This document shows, in pieces, positions 1 through 10,035 of a DNA stretch of 64,000 bases. Every line of letters starts with the position of its first letter. Positions within the stretch are counted from its first letter, which is position 1. A model generated the notes under the pieces. That model worked only from the letters and a program-made list of their open reading frames with translations, had not been told where the DNA came from and did not search any database. The DNA is from Polaromonas sp047303325. Its GTDB lineage: Bacteria > Pseudomonadota > Gammaproteobacteria > Burkholderiales > Burkholderiaceae_C. A program made the translations under genes and the position numbers. The stretch is from the NCBI RefSeq assembly GCF_047303325.1, contig NZ_JBKBEX010000004.1:124001-188000 (forward strand), written 5' to 3'.

Positions 1-458
1 TCATGCGGCCACGCGCTGAGCGCGGCCTGCGGGTCGCTGATGCCGACGCGCGCGAGCATGGCCAGGGCCTTGTCGCGGCGCGCGGCCGGCGACAGCTCGG
101 GCCGGTGCAGGGCCAGGCCTTCGTCAAGCTGGCGGCCTATGGTCATCGAAGGGTTCAGCGAAGTCATGGGTTCCTGGAACACCATGCCTATGCGCGCGCC
201 GCGCAGCTTGCGCAAGCGTGCGTCGCCCACCGCCGCCATGTCTTCTCCTTCAAACAGGATGCGGCCCGCACTGCGCACCAGCGGCGGCGGCGTCAGGCCC
301 ATGATGGCGCGCGCGGCCTGGGTCTTTCCGCTGCCCGATTCGCCGACGATGCCGACGATTTCGCCGGGCGCGACGGTAAACGACACATTGCGCACGATTT
401 CGCGGCCGCCCTTGCCGATGGAAAGGCTCAGACCGGAGACATCCACCAGTTGCGTCAT
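1..458 (-). CDS. Peptide/nickel-type ABC transporter ATP-binding protein (partial, C-terminus cut)
   Basis: First 152 residues of an OppD/DppD-type ATPase that would energise the two permeases encoded just upstream. Walker A is GESGSGKT at residues 39-46 and the Q-loop is FQEPMTSLNP at 94-103, the version typical of dipeptide/oligopeptide/nickel ATPases. The window edge cuts the frame just before the LSGGQ-like signature. The ATG overlaps the stop of the preceding permease by four bases (ATGA), so translation is probably coupled. The substrate cannot be told because no solute-binding protein lies in the window; peptides are the default for this family. Confidence 0.93.
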   Translation of the reverse strand, partial: MTQLVDVSGLSLSIGKGGREIVRNVSFTVAPGEIVGIVGESGSGKTQAARAIMGLTPPPLVRSAGRILFEGEDMAAVGDARLRKLRGARIGMVFQEPMTSLNPSMTIGRQLDEGLALHRPELSPAARRDKALAMLARVGISDPQAALSAWPH

Positions 459-1276
459 TCGATGCCCCTCATGCGCGGATCCAGCAGGTCGCGCACCGCG
501 TCGCCCAGGAAATTGATGCCCAGCAGCGTGAGCGCGATGCACAGGCCCGGGAAGATGGAAAGGTAAGTCGCCTGCGCCATGAAGGGCCGAGCCGCGGCCA
601 GCATATTGCCCCAGGTCGGCGCCGGCGGCGGCACGCCCAGGCCCAGGAAGGACAGCGCGCTTTCCGCGAGGATGACCCAGCCGAACATCGAGGTGGCCAG
701 CACCGTGAGCGGTGCCACGCAGTTGGGCAGCACGTGGCGGAACATGGTGTAGAGCTCCGAGTTGCCGAGTACGCGCGAGGATTCGATGAACTCCTTTTCG
801 CGCAGCGACATCACCGTGCCGCGCACGATGCGCGTGACGGACGGCGTATAGGCCAGGCCCAGCGCCAGGATGATGCCGTACTTGTTGGCGCCGAGGACCG
901 CCAGCAGCGCCAGCGCCAGCAGCAGGCCGGGGAAGGCCAGCAGGGCGTTGATGAAGGCCATGATCACGCGGTCGGTCCAGCCGCGCACAAAGCCGGTCAA
1001 AACGCCGATGGCCGTGCCCACGGTGATGGAAAACAGCACCGTGAGGAAGCTGATCCACATGCTGTTGGAGGCGCCCGCCATCAGTCGCGAAAGTTCGTCG
1101 CGGCCGAACTCGTCGGTGCCCAGCCAGTAAGTGGCGCTGGGCGGCTTCAGGCGCGCCATGAAGTTGATCTTCAGCGGCTCATGCGGCGTCCAGAAGAAGG
1201 CCAGGACGGCCGCCGCGAGGATGATGCCCACGATGGCCAGGCCTATCAGCGCCTGCGGGCTTAAAAACTTTTTCAT
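455..1276 (-). CDS. ABC transporter permease, DppC/OppC family
   Basis: Inner-membrane permease of 273 residues, one of two channel subunits of a peptide/nickel-family importer. An N-terminal transmembrane segment (about residues 10-30) precedes the usual DppC periplasmic stretch, then several hydrophobic helices. The cytoplasmic coupling loop reads ESSRVLGNSELYTMFRHVLP near residues 160-180, matching the EAA loop that docks on the ATPase. It overlaps the DppB-like gene by four bases upstream and the ATPase by four bases downstream, a tight operon. Length and motif fit the family; the substrate is unknown. Confidence 0.92.
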   Translation of the reverse strand: MKKFLSPQALIGLAIVGIILAAAVLAFFWTPHEPLKINFMARLKPPSATYWLGTDEFGRDELSRLMAGASNSMWISFLTVLFSITVGTAIGVLTGFVRGWTDRVIMAFINALLAFPGLLLALALLAVLGANKYGIILALGLAYTPSVTRIVRGTVMSLREKEFIESSRVLGNSELYTMFRHVLPNCVAPLTVLATSMFGWVILAESALSFLGLGVPPPAPTWGNMLAAARPFMAQATYLSIFPGLCIALTLLGINFLGDAVRDLLDPRMRGIE

Positions 1277-2217
1277 TCCGCGAGCACCCTGGGGTCGAAG
1301 ATCGGATAGCAGAGGTCAATTACCAGGTTGGTGACCACATAGATCACGCCCACCAGCAGCAGGCAGCCCTGGATCACCGGGTAGTCGCGCGCGAAGATGG
1401 CGTCGACCAGCAGGCGGCCCAGGCCGGGAATCGTGAACACGGTCTCGACCACGGCCACGCCACCCAGCAGGTTGCCCAGCACCAGGCCTATCAGGGTCCA
1501 GGTCGGGCCGAAGGAGTTGCGAAAGGCGTGGTGCACCAGCACGGCGCGCTCGGAAAGTCCCTTGGCGCGCGCATGGGTGATGTAGTCCAGCCGCAGCACC
1601 TCCAGCGTGCTGGCCCTGGCCATGCGGATCAGCACGCCGATTTCATGCAGGAACAGCGTGAGTATCGGCATCAAGAGGTAAAGCAGGCCGGACTTCCAGT
1701 CGCTCATGACCGAGACATAACCGACCACCGGCAGCCATTCGAGCTTGAGGCCGAAGAACAGCAGCAGCAACAGGCCCAGCCAGAAGGTGGGAATCGAGAC
1801 CAGCAAGGTGGCCGCGCCGACCAGCATCAGGTCGGGCAGGCGGTTTTGCTTCCAGGCGGCGATCATGCCGGCGGGCACCGCGACCAGGGTGGCGAAAAAC
1901 ACCGCCACCAGCACGATTTGCGCGCTGACTGCAAAGCGGCTCAGCACCAGCTGCAGCACCGGCTCGCCGGTGGTGATGGACACGCCCAGGTCGCCGCCCA
2001 GCACATGGCGGCCCCAGATGCCGAACTGCACCGGCCAGCTTTTGTCCAGGCCGAGCTGGGCGCGCAGGTCGGCCAGGCGCACCGGGTCGGCCAGGTCGCC
2101 CAGCAGCAGTTGGGCAGGGTCGCCGGGAATCAGCCGTATCAGCACAAACACCGCGACCGCCACGATCAGCAGGGTCGGTATCGCCATCACCAGGCGGGCC
2201 AGCGCGAAACGTAGCAT
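1273..2217 (-). CDS. ABC transporter permease, DppB/OppB family
   Basis: Inner-membrane permease of 314 residues. The N-terminal helix (MLRFALARLVMAIPTLLIVA) is followed by the conserved FVLIRLIPGDPA stretch of DppB-type subunits. The EAA coupling loop is visible as DYITHARAKGLSERAVLVHH around residues 210-230. It starts two bases after the alpha/beta hydrolase stop, so the hydrolase and the three transporter genes form one leftward unit. DppB assignment over OppB is by general resemblance only. Confidence 0.92.
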   Translation of the reverse strand: MLRFALARLVMAIPTLLIVAVAVFVLIRLIPGDPAQLLLGDLADPVRLADLRAQLGLDKSWPVQFGIWGRHVLGGDLGVSITTGEPVLQLVLSRFAVSAQIVLVAVFFATLVAVPAGMIAAWKQNRLPDLMLVGAATLLVSIPTFWLGLLLLLFFGLKLEWLPVVGYVSVMSDWKSGLLYLLMPILTLFLHEIGVLIRMARASTLEVLRLDYITHARAKGLSERAVLVHHAFRNSFGPTWTLIGLVLGNLLGGVAVVETVFTIPGLGRLLVDAIFARDYPVIQGCLLLVGVIYVVTNLVIDLCYPIFDPRVLAE

Positions 2218-2219
2218 GG

Positions 2220-3113
2220 TCAGGCCTTGGGCGCCTTGCTGCGCATGTTGCTGAGCACGCCCGCGAAGAAGTCCTGCACCGTGTCCACGCAGGCCAGGCC
2301 GTTGTGGGGAACGTTGTCGACCAGGTCCAGGGTGACCTGGACGCCGGCCTTGGCAAAGGACTGTCGCAGGGTTTCCAGCCGCTCGGGCCGCGTGCGCCCG
2401 GCGTCGTTGGCACCGGGCATGAAGAACTTGCCGCCTTCGCGGTGGGTGATCTCCCAGGTCTCCATGTCGGCCTTGCCGACCACCATGTGCACCGGCAATG
2501 CCTTGAGCGCTGGCAGGTTGAGGGCCTTGCCGAAGCGCTTTTCAAAATCACGCACGCCCACCCACCAATCCTGCTCGAAGTCGAGCAGCGTGACCGAACC
2601 CGGCGCGCCTATGGACAGGGCCCAGAGGCGCTCGGGATGCAGCAGGCCGAAGCGGTTGACGAATTGGCCGCCGCCGGAATAACCAAAGAGTGCGAATTTG
2701 GAAAAATCACAGCCGAACTTGACCGCCACCTCGTCGACCATGCTCAGCAGGATCTGGTCGTAGCGGATGTCGGCCTCGCGCAGGTGCTTGAAGCCGTCGC
2801 GGTTGCCGTCGCCCTGCGGGCCGGCCGGGAACAGCGGGCACAGCACGATGCAGTCGTTCCACTTGGCGAAGGCGGCAAAGGCGTCGCGGTACTCGGTGAA
2901 GGCGCGGCCCGTGCCGTGCACCACGACCACCAGCTGCATGGGCTGCGTGGATTCGTGCAAATGCGGCGGCGCATAGGTGCAATAGGAAAAGCGCGGGTCG
3001 GTACGCGACGCAAAAATCGTGCTGTGGCCCAGGTCGTAAATCGCCGCTGCCCGTTTTTCACCGAAAGACAGGGTTGAAGCCGTTGCGGCATTCGCTGGGA
3101 GCACTTCAGGCAT
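2220..3113 (-). CDS. Alpha/beta hydrolase (PHB depolymerase/esterase-like)
   Basis: Probable cytoplasmic serine hydrolase of 297 residues from the ATG at 3113; an in-frame codon at 3200 would add 29 unlikely residues. The oxyanion region VVVVHGTGRAFTEYRD and nucleophile elbow FGYSGGGQF (Ser in GYSGG) are clear. A catalytic His is likely in DNVPHNGLA near the C-terminus. No signal peptide is visible. It is the first gene of a unit with a peptide-family ABC importer and stands opposite a LysR gene, so it may process the imported compound; this is inference from context. The substrate is not deducible. Confidence 0.75.
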   Translation of the reverse strand: MPEVLPANAATASTLSFGEKRAAAIYDLGHSTIFASRTDPRFSYCTYAPPHLHESTQPMQLVVVVHGTGRAFTEYRDAFAAFAKWNDCIVLCPLFPAGPQGDGNRDGFKHLREADIRYDQILLSMVDEVAVKFGCDFSKFALFGYSGGGQFVNRFGLLHPERLWALSIGAPGSVTLLDFEQDWWVGVRDFEKRFGKALNLPALKALPVHMVVGKADMETWEITHREGGKFFMPGANDAGRTRPERLETLRQSFAKAGVQVTLDLVDNVPHNGLACVDTVQDFFAGVLSNMRSKAPKA

Positions 3114-3200
3114 ACACATCATCACCCACAAATAAGACTCGAAAGCGGCCGGTTCTGGGCCGCGCTGCAAGCGTGGGTGGGCAAGACATCTGACCGTCAC

Positions 3201-3303
3201 ACAAGCCTGTTAAGGCGGATTGTTCTCCATCCAGTTTAAAAAATATATCTATATTATGTTTTGAGATGCTAAAGTTATTCTTTTGTATTGAGGTCCATCC
3301 CAC
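3201..3303. promoter_or_regulatory. Divergent promoter region between hydrolase/ABC unit and LysR gene
   Basis: Short intergenic stretch with a strikingly AT-rich core (about 3236-3290, including aaaaaatatatctatattat) in an otherwise GC-rich window. It lies between a LysR gene and the leftward unit it probably controls, the usual place for LysR binding sites and overlapping promoters. No single -35/-10 pair or T-N11-A box can be chosen with confidence. Confidence 0.45.
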
Positions 3304-4206
3304 GTGAGCACCATACGTTTCCTGAGGACCTTTCTGGTCGTGGCGCACGGCGGCTCTTTCGCCGCGGCGGCCGACCGGGTCGCCCTGACGCAGGCGGCGG
3401 TCGGGGTGCAAATGCGCGCGCTGGAGACCGAGCTCAAGACCGTGCTTTTCGAGCGTTCCGGGCGCGGCGTGGTGCTCTCGGACGCCGGCCGCGCGCTGGT
3501 CGCGCATGCCGAAAAAATCATCGGCTACTACGACCAGATGCGCGAGGGCCTGGAAGGCGAGGGCGAGATCGCCGGCACCGTGACGGTGGGCTCCATCGTC
3601 ACGGCCATGGGGTTGCTCTCGAACACCGTGGTGCGCATGAAGCCGCTCTACCCGCGCCTCAATGTGCGCCTGGTCATGCAGGAATCCAGCGGCCTGGCGC
3701 GCAGCGTGCAAAGCGGCGAACTCGACGCCGCCATCTTTGTCGACGACTCGCCGCTGGAGCGCAAGGGTATGCGCTGGACGCCGCTGTACACCGAGCCGCT
3801 GACGGTGGTCGCGAGTTCGCAGGTCGCGCCGCCGGGCAGCGACTTCAAAAAACTGCTGCGCGAGCAGCCTTTTTTGCGCTTCGACAGGCGCACGCCCAGC
3901 GGCATACGCATAGAGCAGACCCTGCGCAAGCTGGGCCTGGCCCCGCAGGATTTCCTGGAGCTCAGCTCGCTGTCGGCCATCATCGAGCTGGTGCGCCAGA
4001 ACGTGGGCGTCACCATCGTGCCGCATGTCAAGAACGCCGACTGGGCCAATGACGCGCTGCTGCGCGTGCTGCCGCTGCCGGGCCGGCCGCCGACGCGGCT
4101 GATCGGCATGCTGGAGCAGGGCAAGCGCGAGCACATCACCTCGGTGATACGCCAGCACCTGGTGCAGCTGCTGGCCGAAAAAAGCGCGGCGCCTGCCGCA
4201 CGCTGA
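3304..4206 (+). CDS. LysR-family transcriptional regulator
   Basis: DNA-binding regulator of 300 residues, normal LysR length, starting at GTG. The N-terminal winged HTH is recognisable (LRTFLVVAHGGSFAAAADRV followed by LTQAAVGVQMRALE, about residues 5-45), then the linker helix and a substrate-binding domain from about residue 90. Divergent orientation from the hydrolase/ABC unit suggests control of that unit, with the transported or hydrolysed compound as a possible coinducer. This is context inference; LysR co-inducers cannot be read from sequence. Confidence 0.92.
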   Translation: MSTIRFLRTFLVVAHGGSFAAAADRVALTQAAVGVQMRALETELKTVLFERSGRGVVLSDAGRALVAHAEKIIGYYDQMREGLEGEGEIAGTVTVGSIVTAMGLLSNTVVRMKPLYPRLNVRLVMQESSGLARSVQSGELDAAIFVDDSPLERKGMRWTPLYTEPLTVVASSQVAPPGSDFKKLLREQPFLRFDRRTPSGIRIEQTLRKLGLAPQDFLELSSLSAIIELVRQNVGVTIVPHVKNADWANDALLRVLPLPGRPPTRLIGMLEQGKREHITSVIRQHLVQLLAEKSAAPAAR

Positions 4207-4289
4207 GGTACGCATTGGCAACTTTCCGCCGTGCCCGCTGAACTTTTCGGCGCCGCCCCCGTCACACATCCTTTTAACGGAGGATTCCC

Positions 4290-4697
4290 ATGGCGTTTGC
4301 CAGCAACAACCCACAACTCACGTCGCGCGCGCTGTCGGTGCTTCGCATTGTTTCGGCCTATTTGCTGATCCAGCATGGCACGGCCAAGCTGCTGGGCTTT
4401 CCCCACGTGGCGTATTTCGACGGGTTGCAGGTGCTGTCGCTGATCGGCTTTGCCGGCATCCTTGAACTCTTTGGCGGCGCGCTGCTGTTGCTGGGCTTGT
4501 TCACGCGACCCGTGGCTTTTATGCTGTCGGGCCTGCTGGCATTTGCGTATTTCATCGGCCATGCCTCCAAGGGTTTTGTGCTCTCGCCCATGCTCAACGG
4601 CGGCGAGTCGGCTGTGTTGTTCTGCTTTGTCTTCCTGTTCATGGCCGCCGCGGGCGGCGGCGCATGGGGCATTGACGCGCTGCGCGCCAAAAAGTAA
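4290..4697 (+). CDS. DoxX family membrane protein
   Basis: Small inner-membrane protein of 135 residues with four predicted hydrophobic helices. The family pattern is present: LRIVSAYLLIQHGTAKLLGF in helix 1, GILELFGGALLLLGLFTRP in helix 2, then LSGLLAFAYFIGHA and a final helix before GIDALR. A good ribosome site (ggagga) sits nine bases upstream of the ATG. DoxX proteins are linked to quinone/thiosulfate oxidation in archaea and to redox stress in some bacteria, but most members, probably including this one, have no assigned role. Confidence 0.88.
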   Translation: MAFASNNPQLTSRALSVLRIVSAYLLIQHGTAKLLGFPHVAYFDGLQVLSLIGFAGILELFGGALLLLGLFTRPVAFMLSGLLAFAYFIGHASKGFVLSPMLNGGESAVLFCFVFLFMAAAGGGAWGIDALRAKK

Positions 4698-4722
4698 GCG
4701 GCTGCGGCACGTGTTGTTACAG

Positions 4723-4741
4723 CGCCGGGCTGAGCCCGGCG
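4723..4741. other. Hairpin downstream of doxX-like gene
   Basis: Perfect 8-bp inverted repeat CGCCGGGC/GCCCGGCG with a 3-nt loop, 26 bases after the DoxX stop. No T-run follows on either strand, so it is not a canonical rho-independent terminator; it may stabilise the mRNA 3' end. Confidence 0.35.
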
Positions 4742-4817
4742 TAGTCGCCGTGGCCTGCTGAGGCGTTGTTCATGGATGGGCTGCCGTTGTTGGCTGCTGT
4801 GACAAGATTCGTGATCT

Positions 4818-6377
<1,560 letters not shown>

Positions 6378-6390
6378 AAGGAATTGCCCC

Positions 6391-7575
6391 ATGAACAGAC
6401 GCGATCTTGTCAAAGCCGCAGGCGCCGGCGCCATGTCGCTGGCGGGCGGCCGCTTGTTTGCCGCGGGCAGCGGCCAGCCGCGCTTTCTGTTGGTGTTTTT
6501 GCGCGGCGGCTATGACGCGGCCAGTCTGCTGGTGCCGGTGGGCAGCAGCTTTTATTACGAGGCTCGGCGTGACATCGCGATCCCCAGGCCATCGGCGGAC
6601 CAGAACACCGCGCTCCCCCTTGACGTCGACTGGGGCCTGCATCCGGCCTTGCGGGAAAGCATTTACCCGATGTTCCAGAAAGGCGAGGCGGCGTTCATCC
6701 CGTTTGCCGGCACGCCCGACACCTCGCGCAGCCACTTTGAAACACAGGACAGCATAGAGCTGGGCCAGCCGCTGGACCAGAGCAGGAACTACCGCTCGGG
6801 TTTCCTCAACCGGCTGGCCGCCACCTTGCGCGGCGCCGAGCCCATGGCTTTCACCGACCAGTTGCCGCTGGTGTTCCAGGGCACGGCACGCGTGCCCAAT
6901 ACGGCGCTCAAGTCAATCGCCAAGCCCTCGCTCGATGTGCGCCAGAGCCAGATCATTTCCGCCATGTACCAGAACACCGCGCTGGCCTCGGCGGTGAACG
7001 AAGGATTCACCGTGCGCGACGAGGTGATGCGCGAGATGTCCGCTGAAATGGATGCGGCCAACCGCAACGCAATTTCCGCCAAGGGGTTTGAGCTGGAGTC
7101 CCGGCGCATCGCGCGGCTGATGAAAGAGCGCTACAGCATCGGCTTTGTCGACGTGGGCGGCTGGGATACGCATGTGAACCAGGGCGCGGGCACCGGTTAC
7201 CTGGCCGGGCGTTTTGACGAACTCGGCCGCGGCCTGGCGGCCTATGCCAGTGAAATGGGGGCAATGTGGAAAGACACGACGGTGGTGGTGCTCAGCGAGT
7301 TTGGCCGCACCTTCCGCCAGAACGGCAACCGCGGCACCGACCACGGCCACGGCACGGTGTACTGGGTTCTGGGCGGCGGCCTGCGCGGCGGCAAGGTCGC
7401 CGGCGAACAGCTCAAGGTTGACGCGCCTTCGCTGTTTCAGAACCGCGACTTCCAGGTGCTGAACGACTACCGCGCGGTGCTGGGAGGGCTGATGGCGCGC
7501 CTGTACGGACTGGGTCCGGCGCAGACCGAGCAGATCTTTGCCGGCATCAAGTCCAGGGACCTGGGGCTGGTCTGA
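6391..7575 (+). CDS. DUF1501 domain-containing protein, Tat-type signal
   Basis: 394-residue protein with an N-terminal twin-arginine motif (NRRDLVK) and an Ala/Gly-rich hydrophobic stretch, so probable Tat export of a folded, maybe metal-bearing protein. The DUF1501 family belongs to the alkaline-phosphatase/sulfatase-like fold. Supporting blocks are FLRGGYDAASLLVPVG near residue 35, VDVGGWDTHVNQG near residue 253 and VVVLSEFGRTFRQNGNRGTD near residues 295-314, with Asp/His residues that could bind metal. It follows the DUF1800 gene after 13 bases. The substrate is unknown. Confidence 0.88.
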   Translation: MNRRDLVKAAGAGAMSLAGGRLFAAGSGQPRFLLVFLRGGYDAASLLVPVGSSFYYEARRDIAIPRPSADQNTALPLDVDWGLHPALRESIYPMFQKGEAAFIPFAGTPDTSRSHFETQDSIELGQPLDQSRNYRSGFLNRLAATLRGAEPMAFTDQLPLVFQGTARVPNTALKSIAKPSLDVRQSQIISAMYQNTALASAVNEGFTVRDEVMREMSAEMDAANRNAISAKGFELESRRIARLMKERYSIGFVDVGGWDTHVNQGAGTGYLAGRFDELGRGLAAYASEMGAMWKDTTVVVLSEFGRTFRQNGNRGTDHGHGTVYWVLGGGLRGGKVAGEQLKVDAPSLFQNRDFQVLNDYRAVLGGLMARLYGLGPAQTEQIFAGIKSRDLGLV

Positions 7576-7595
7576 CGCGACCGGCCATAGGCGCC

Positions 7596-8492
7596 CTAGG
7601 CCACGGCCTCGGGCCCGAAGGCCAGGCCGTCGAGCTTGTCGGGGTTGCGCATGATGTAGATGTTGGTGGCCTTGCCTTCTTCGTTGTAGGCGAAGGTAAT
7701 GGCCGCGGCGATCTCGCCGTTGTTCGCGCGCAGCAGGATGGCGTGGCCGCCGTTGATCTCGCAGGGCAGCCATTCGTAGGCGGCCCAGTAGCGCGCCAGC
7801 TGGGTGCTGATGAGCGTGAGCACGCTGCCCTTGCCCTGAAAAACGCCTTCGATGGAACTGACCTTGCCGCCGCTGTCGGCGCAGACGGCGATGTCGTCCG
7901 ACAGCAGGCTGGCGAGCGCGTCGGTACTGCCGGCGGTGATGGCTTCACGGAAGGCGTTGAGCAGGCCGTCCTGCACCTGGGGCGGCGTCACGTGCCGCAC
8001 CTTGCCCTGGGCGATGTTGACGCTGGCGCGCGAGACCAGCTTGCGGCAGGCGGCCTCTTCCATGTCCAGCATCTCGGCTATCTGGGGATAGGGCGTGTCA
8101 AAAATCTCATAGAGCAGGTAGGCGGCGCGCTCCTTGGGCGTGAGCCGCTCCAGCAGCAGCAAAAAAGCCATGCTCAGGGACGAGGCCAGCAGCGCATGCG
8201 TTTCCGGTGTTTCGTCGGTGCTGGTTTGGATAGGTTCGGGCAGCCAGGTGCCGACATAGTCGACCCGGCTGCGTTGGGCATCGCGCAGCATGTCTATGCA
8301 ATGCCGCGTACAGAGGGTGGTGAGCCAGGCGGCAGGCGTTGCGATACTCGCGTGGTCTGCCGCCAGCCACTTGATGAACACGTCCTGCACGGCGTCTTCG
8401 GCATCGGCCCGCGAACCGAGGATGCGGTAGGCCAAGCCGAACAAATGCTTGCGCCTTTCTTCAAACACGGCGGTTGGGTCGATGGTGCTCAT
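7596..8492 (-). CDS. ECF41-type RNA polymerase sigma factor with SnoaL-like C-terminal extension
   Basis: 298-residue extracytoplasmic-function sigma factor of the ECF41 group. Region 2 (about 10-75, with ADAEDAVQDVFIKW) and region 4 (about 110-165) are separated by the group-specific WLPEP motif at 83-87. The C-terminal extension is SnoaL/NTF2-like and carries DSGGK (206-210) and NPDKL (283-287), near-matches to the group signatures. In ECF41 the extension itself modulates activity instead of a classical anti-sigma factor. It follows the carboxymuconolactone-decarboxylase gene by 18 bases, its standard partner and usual target. It converges on the DUF1501 gene. Confidence 0.92.
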   Translation of the reverse strand: MSTIDPTAVFEERRKHLFGLAYRILGSRADAEDAVQDVFIKWLAADHASIATPAAWLTTLCTRHCIDMLRDAQRSRVDYVGTWLPEPIQTSTDETPETHALLASSLSMAFLLLLERLTPKERAAYLLYEIFDTPYPQIAEMLDMEEAACRKLVSRASVNIAQGKVRHVTPPQVQDGLLNAFREAITAGSTDALASLLSDDIAVCADSGGKVSSIEGVFQGKGSVLTLISTQLARYWAAYEWLPCEINGGHAILLRANNGEIAAAITFAYNEEGKATNIYIMRNPDKLDGLAFGPEAVA

Positions 8493-8510
8493 GGTGCGCC
8501 TTAGCTTCGC

Positions 8511-8966
8511 TCAGTGTGCCGAAACCTGGATGCGGTTCCAGAGGTTGATCATGCCTATGGTAGCGGTCAGCGCGCCGATTTCCCTGTCGCTGAAGAAGGC
8601 GCGCAAGCGGCCGCGCAGGCTTGCGTAGTCGGTCTTGTGGTCGAGTTCGGTCAGCGCTTCGGTCCAGGCCAGCGCGGCTTTTTCGGCTTCGCTGAAGTCG
8701 TTCACATGGGCCCAGACGACGAGGCGGTCCAGCCTGTCCTGGGTTTCGCCGTCTTCACGGGCTTCGCGCAGGTGCATCTTGACGCAGAAGGCGCAGCCGT
8801 TGATTTGTGAGGCGCGCAGGTGGATCAGGTGGTGCAGTTTTTTGTCCAGGCCCAGGCCGCCTATGGTTTCACTGGCCTTGAGCAGGGCGGGGAAGACTTC
8901 GGGAATGGCGAGGTCGATGCGGACGGGGGCGGTGTTGGCGGTGGTGGTTGCCGTGGTGGCAGTCAT
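8511..8966 (-). CDS. Carboxymuconolactone decarboxylase family (AhpD-like) protein
   Basis: 151-residue cytoplasmic protein of the AhpD/CMD fold. The redox motif NGCAFCVKMHLREAREDGE shows the CxxC pair and the His four residues later that define AhpD-type alkylhydroperoxidase-like proteins. The ATG at 8966 has a good AAAGGA site seven bases upstream; a longer frame reaching 9050 has no such site. It precedes the ECF41 sigma gene in the same direction. In other bacteria this pair is autoregulated; the physiological substrate remains unknown. Confidence 0.9.
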   Translation of the reverse strand: MTATTATTTANTAPVRIDLAIPEVFPALLKASETIGGLGLDKKLHHLIHLRASQINGCAFCVKMHLREAREDGETQDRLDRLVVWAHVNDFSEAEKAALAWTEALTELDHKTDYASLRGRLRAFFSDREIGALTATIGMINLWNRIQVSAH

Positions 8967-9068
8967 GGTGTTTTCCTTTAAAAACGTTAAAAGTTGGGTG
9001 TCACACCGTATTGACGATCCTGCCTTGCCGTTTGTGACGCCTGGCCCCAAAAAAGACCCTCATCCATG

Positions 9069-9104
9069 AAAAAATCGCCTGAACCCCGGAAGGATTCAGG
9101 CGAT
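9069..9104 (-). terminator. Rho-independent terminator after ICL/PEPM-family gene
   Basis: Perfect 10-bp inverted repeat ATCGCCTGAA/TTCAGGCGAT with an 11-nt loop, followed in the leftward direction by six T. It ends the leftward gene at 9128 and insulates the CMD-sigma unit. Confidence 0.85.
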
Positions 9105-9127
9105 GGCAGTGGGGGCGATGGCTGGAG

Positions 9128-9931
9128 TCAGCGGTCGGTCGCCAGCAGGGCGTTCATCGCCGAATAGTCGAGCTTGGGGCCCAGCAGCGGCGACAGGTCT
9201 TGTTTGAGCAAGGCCTCGACGCTGGTTTTGGCGTGTTCATACGCCACCTGGAAGGGGGCCGGCCCCACGCTGAGGCGCCGCACGCCGGCCGCCTGCAGCG
9301 CGGCGATGGCGGGCAGTCCAGGCATGGCCATCAGGTTGAGCGGCATATTGACGGCCGCGCTGATTTCCTGCGCTTCGGGCAGGGCCGTGAGGCCGGGCAC
9401 AAAAGCGCCGTCGGCGCCGGCCGCCTGGTAAAGCTTGAGGCGCTCCACACTGGCCTGGGCCGGGCTGCCTTCGACCTTGAGCCGTCGCAGGTAGACGTCG
9501 GTGCGCGCGTTGATGAAGAGCGGCTTGCCTTTGAGCGCGGCACGTATGGCGCCTATCTTGCCCGCCAGCAGCGCGGGTGCATCGCTGCCGTCTTCGATGT
9601 TGATGCCCACGGCGCCTTTGCCCGCAAGTTCGGCGGCCAGCCGGCCGACTTCAGCCGGGTCGGCGCTGTAGCCGTCTTCCATGTCCACGGTCAGCGGCAA
9701 TTTCAGGACACGTGTGATGTTGCCGACGGCGTGCAGCAGTTCTTCAGGCGGCAGCGCGCCGCCGTCGGCATAACCGCAGGCCCAGGCCAGGGAGGCGCTG
9801 CTGGTCGCGACGGCGCTGGCGCCCGCGGCTTCAAAAATCCTGGCACTGGCGGCATCCCAGGCATTGGGCAATAGCAGCATGCTGCCGGCCTGGTGGAGGT
9901 TCAGGAATTGCTGGTGGTGAAGGGCGCGCAT
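9128..9931 (-). CDS. Isocitrate lyase/phosphoenolpyruvate mutase family protein
   Basis: 267-residue TIM-barrel enzyme. The N-terminal part (LLLPNAWDAASARIFEAAGASAVATSS) and the metal-binding block VDMEDGYSADPAEVGRLAAE near residues 81-100 match the PEP mutase/isocitrate lyase superfamily. INIEDGS and FINARTDVYLRR are the next conserved strands. It is shorter than isocitrate lyase or methylisocitrate lyase and lacks the KKCGH-type catalytic Cys loop, so it is probably a C-C or C-P lyase-like enzyme on an unknown 2-oxo acid. It stands alone with its own terminator. Confidence 0.85.
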   Translation of the reverse strand: MRALHHQQFLNLHQAGSMLLLPNAWDAASARIFEAAGASAVATSSASLAWACGYADGGALPPEELLHAVGNITRVLKLPLTVDMEDGYSADPAEVGRLAAELAGKGAVGINIEDGSDAPALLAGKIGAIRAALKGKPLFINARTDVYLRRLKVEGSPAQASVERLKLYQAAGADGAFVPGLTALPEAQEISAAVNMPLNLMAMPGLPAIAALQAAGVRRLSVGPAPFQVAYEHAKTSVEALLKQDLSPLLGPKLDYSAMNALLATDR

Positions 9932-10035
9932 GGGGTGTCTCCGCTGGAAAAAGAGGAAGCCACCAGCTTAGCAAGGCGCGGTGCCATCACCGGCCATTTC
10001 TCGCCCTATATACGCGGCACTTCGCGGGGAAGCGT

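Noticed and set aside
4723..4741. Terminator after the DoxX gene
   Set aside because: The stem is perfect, but no T-run follows, so it is listed only as a hairpin.
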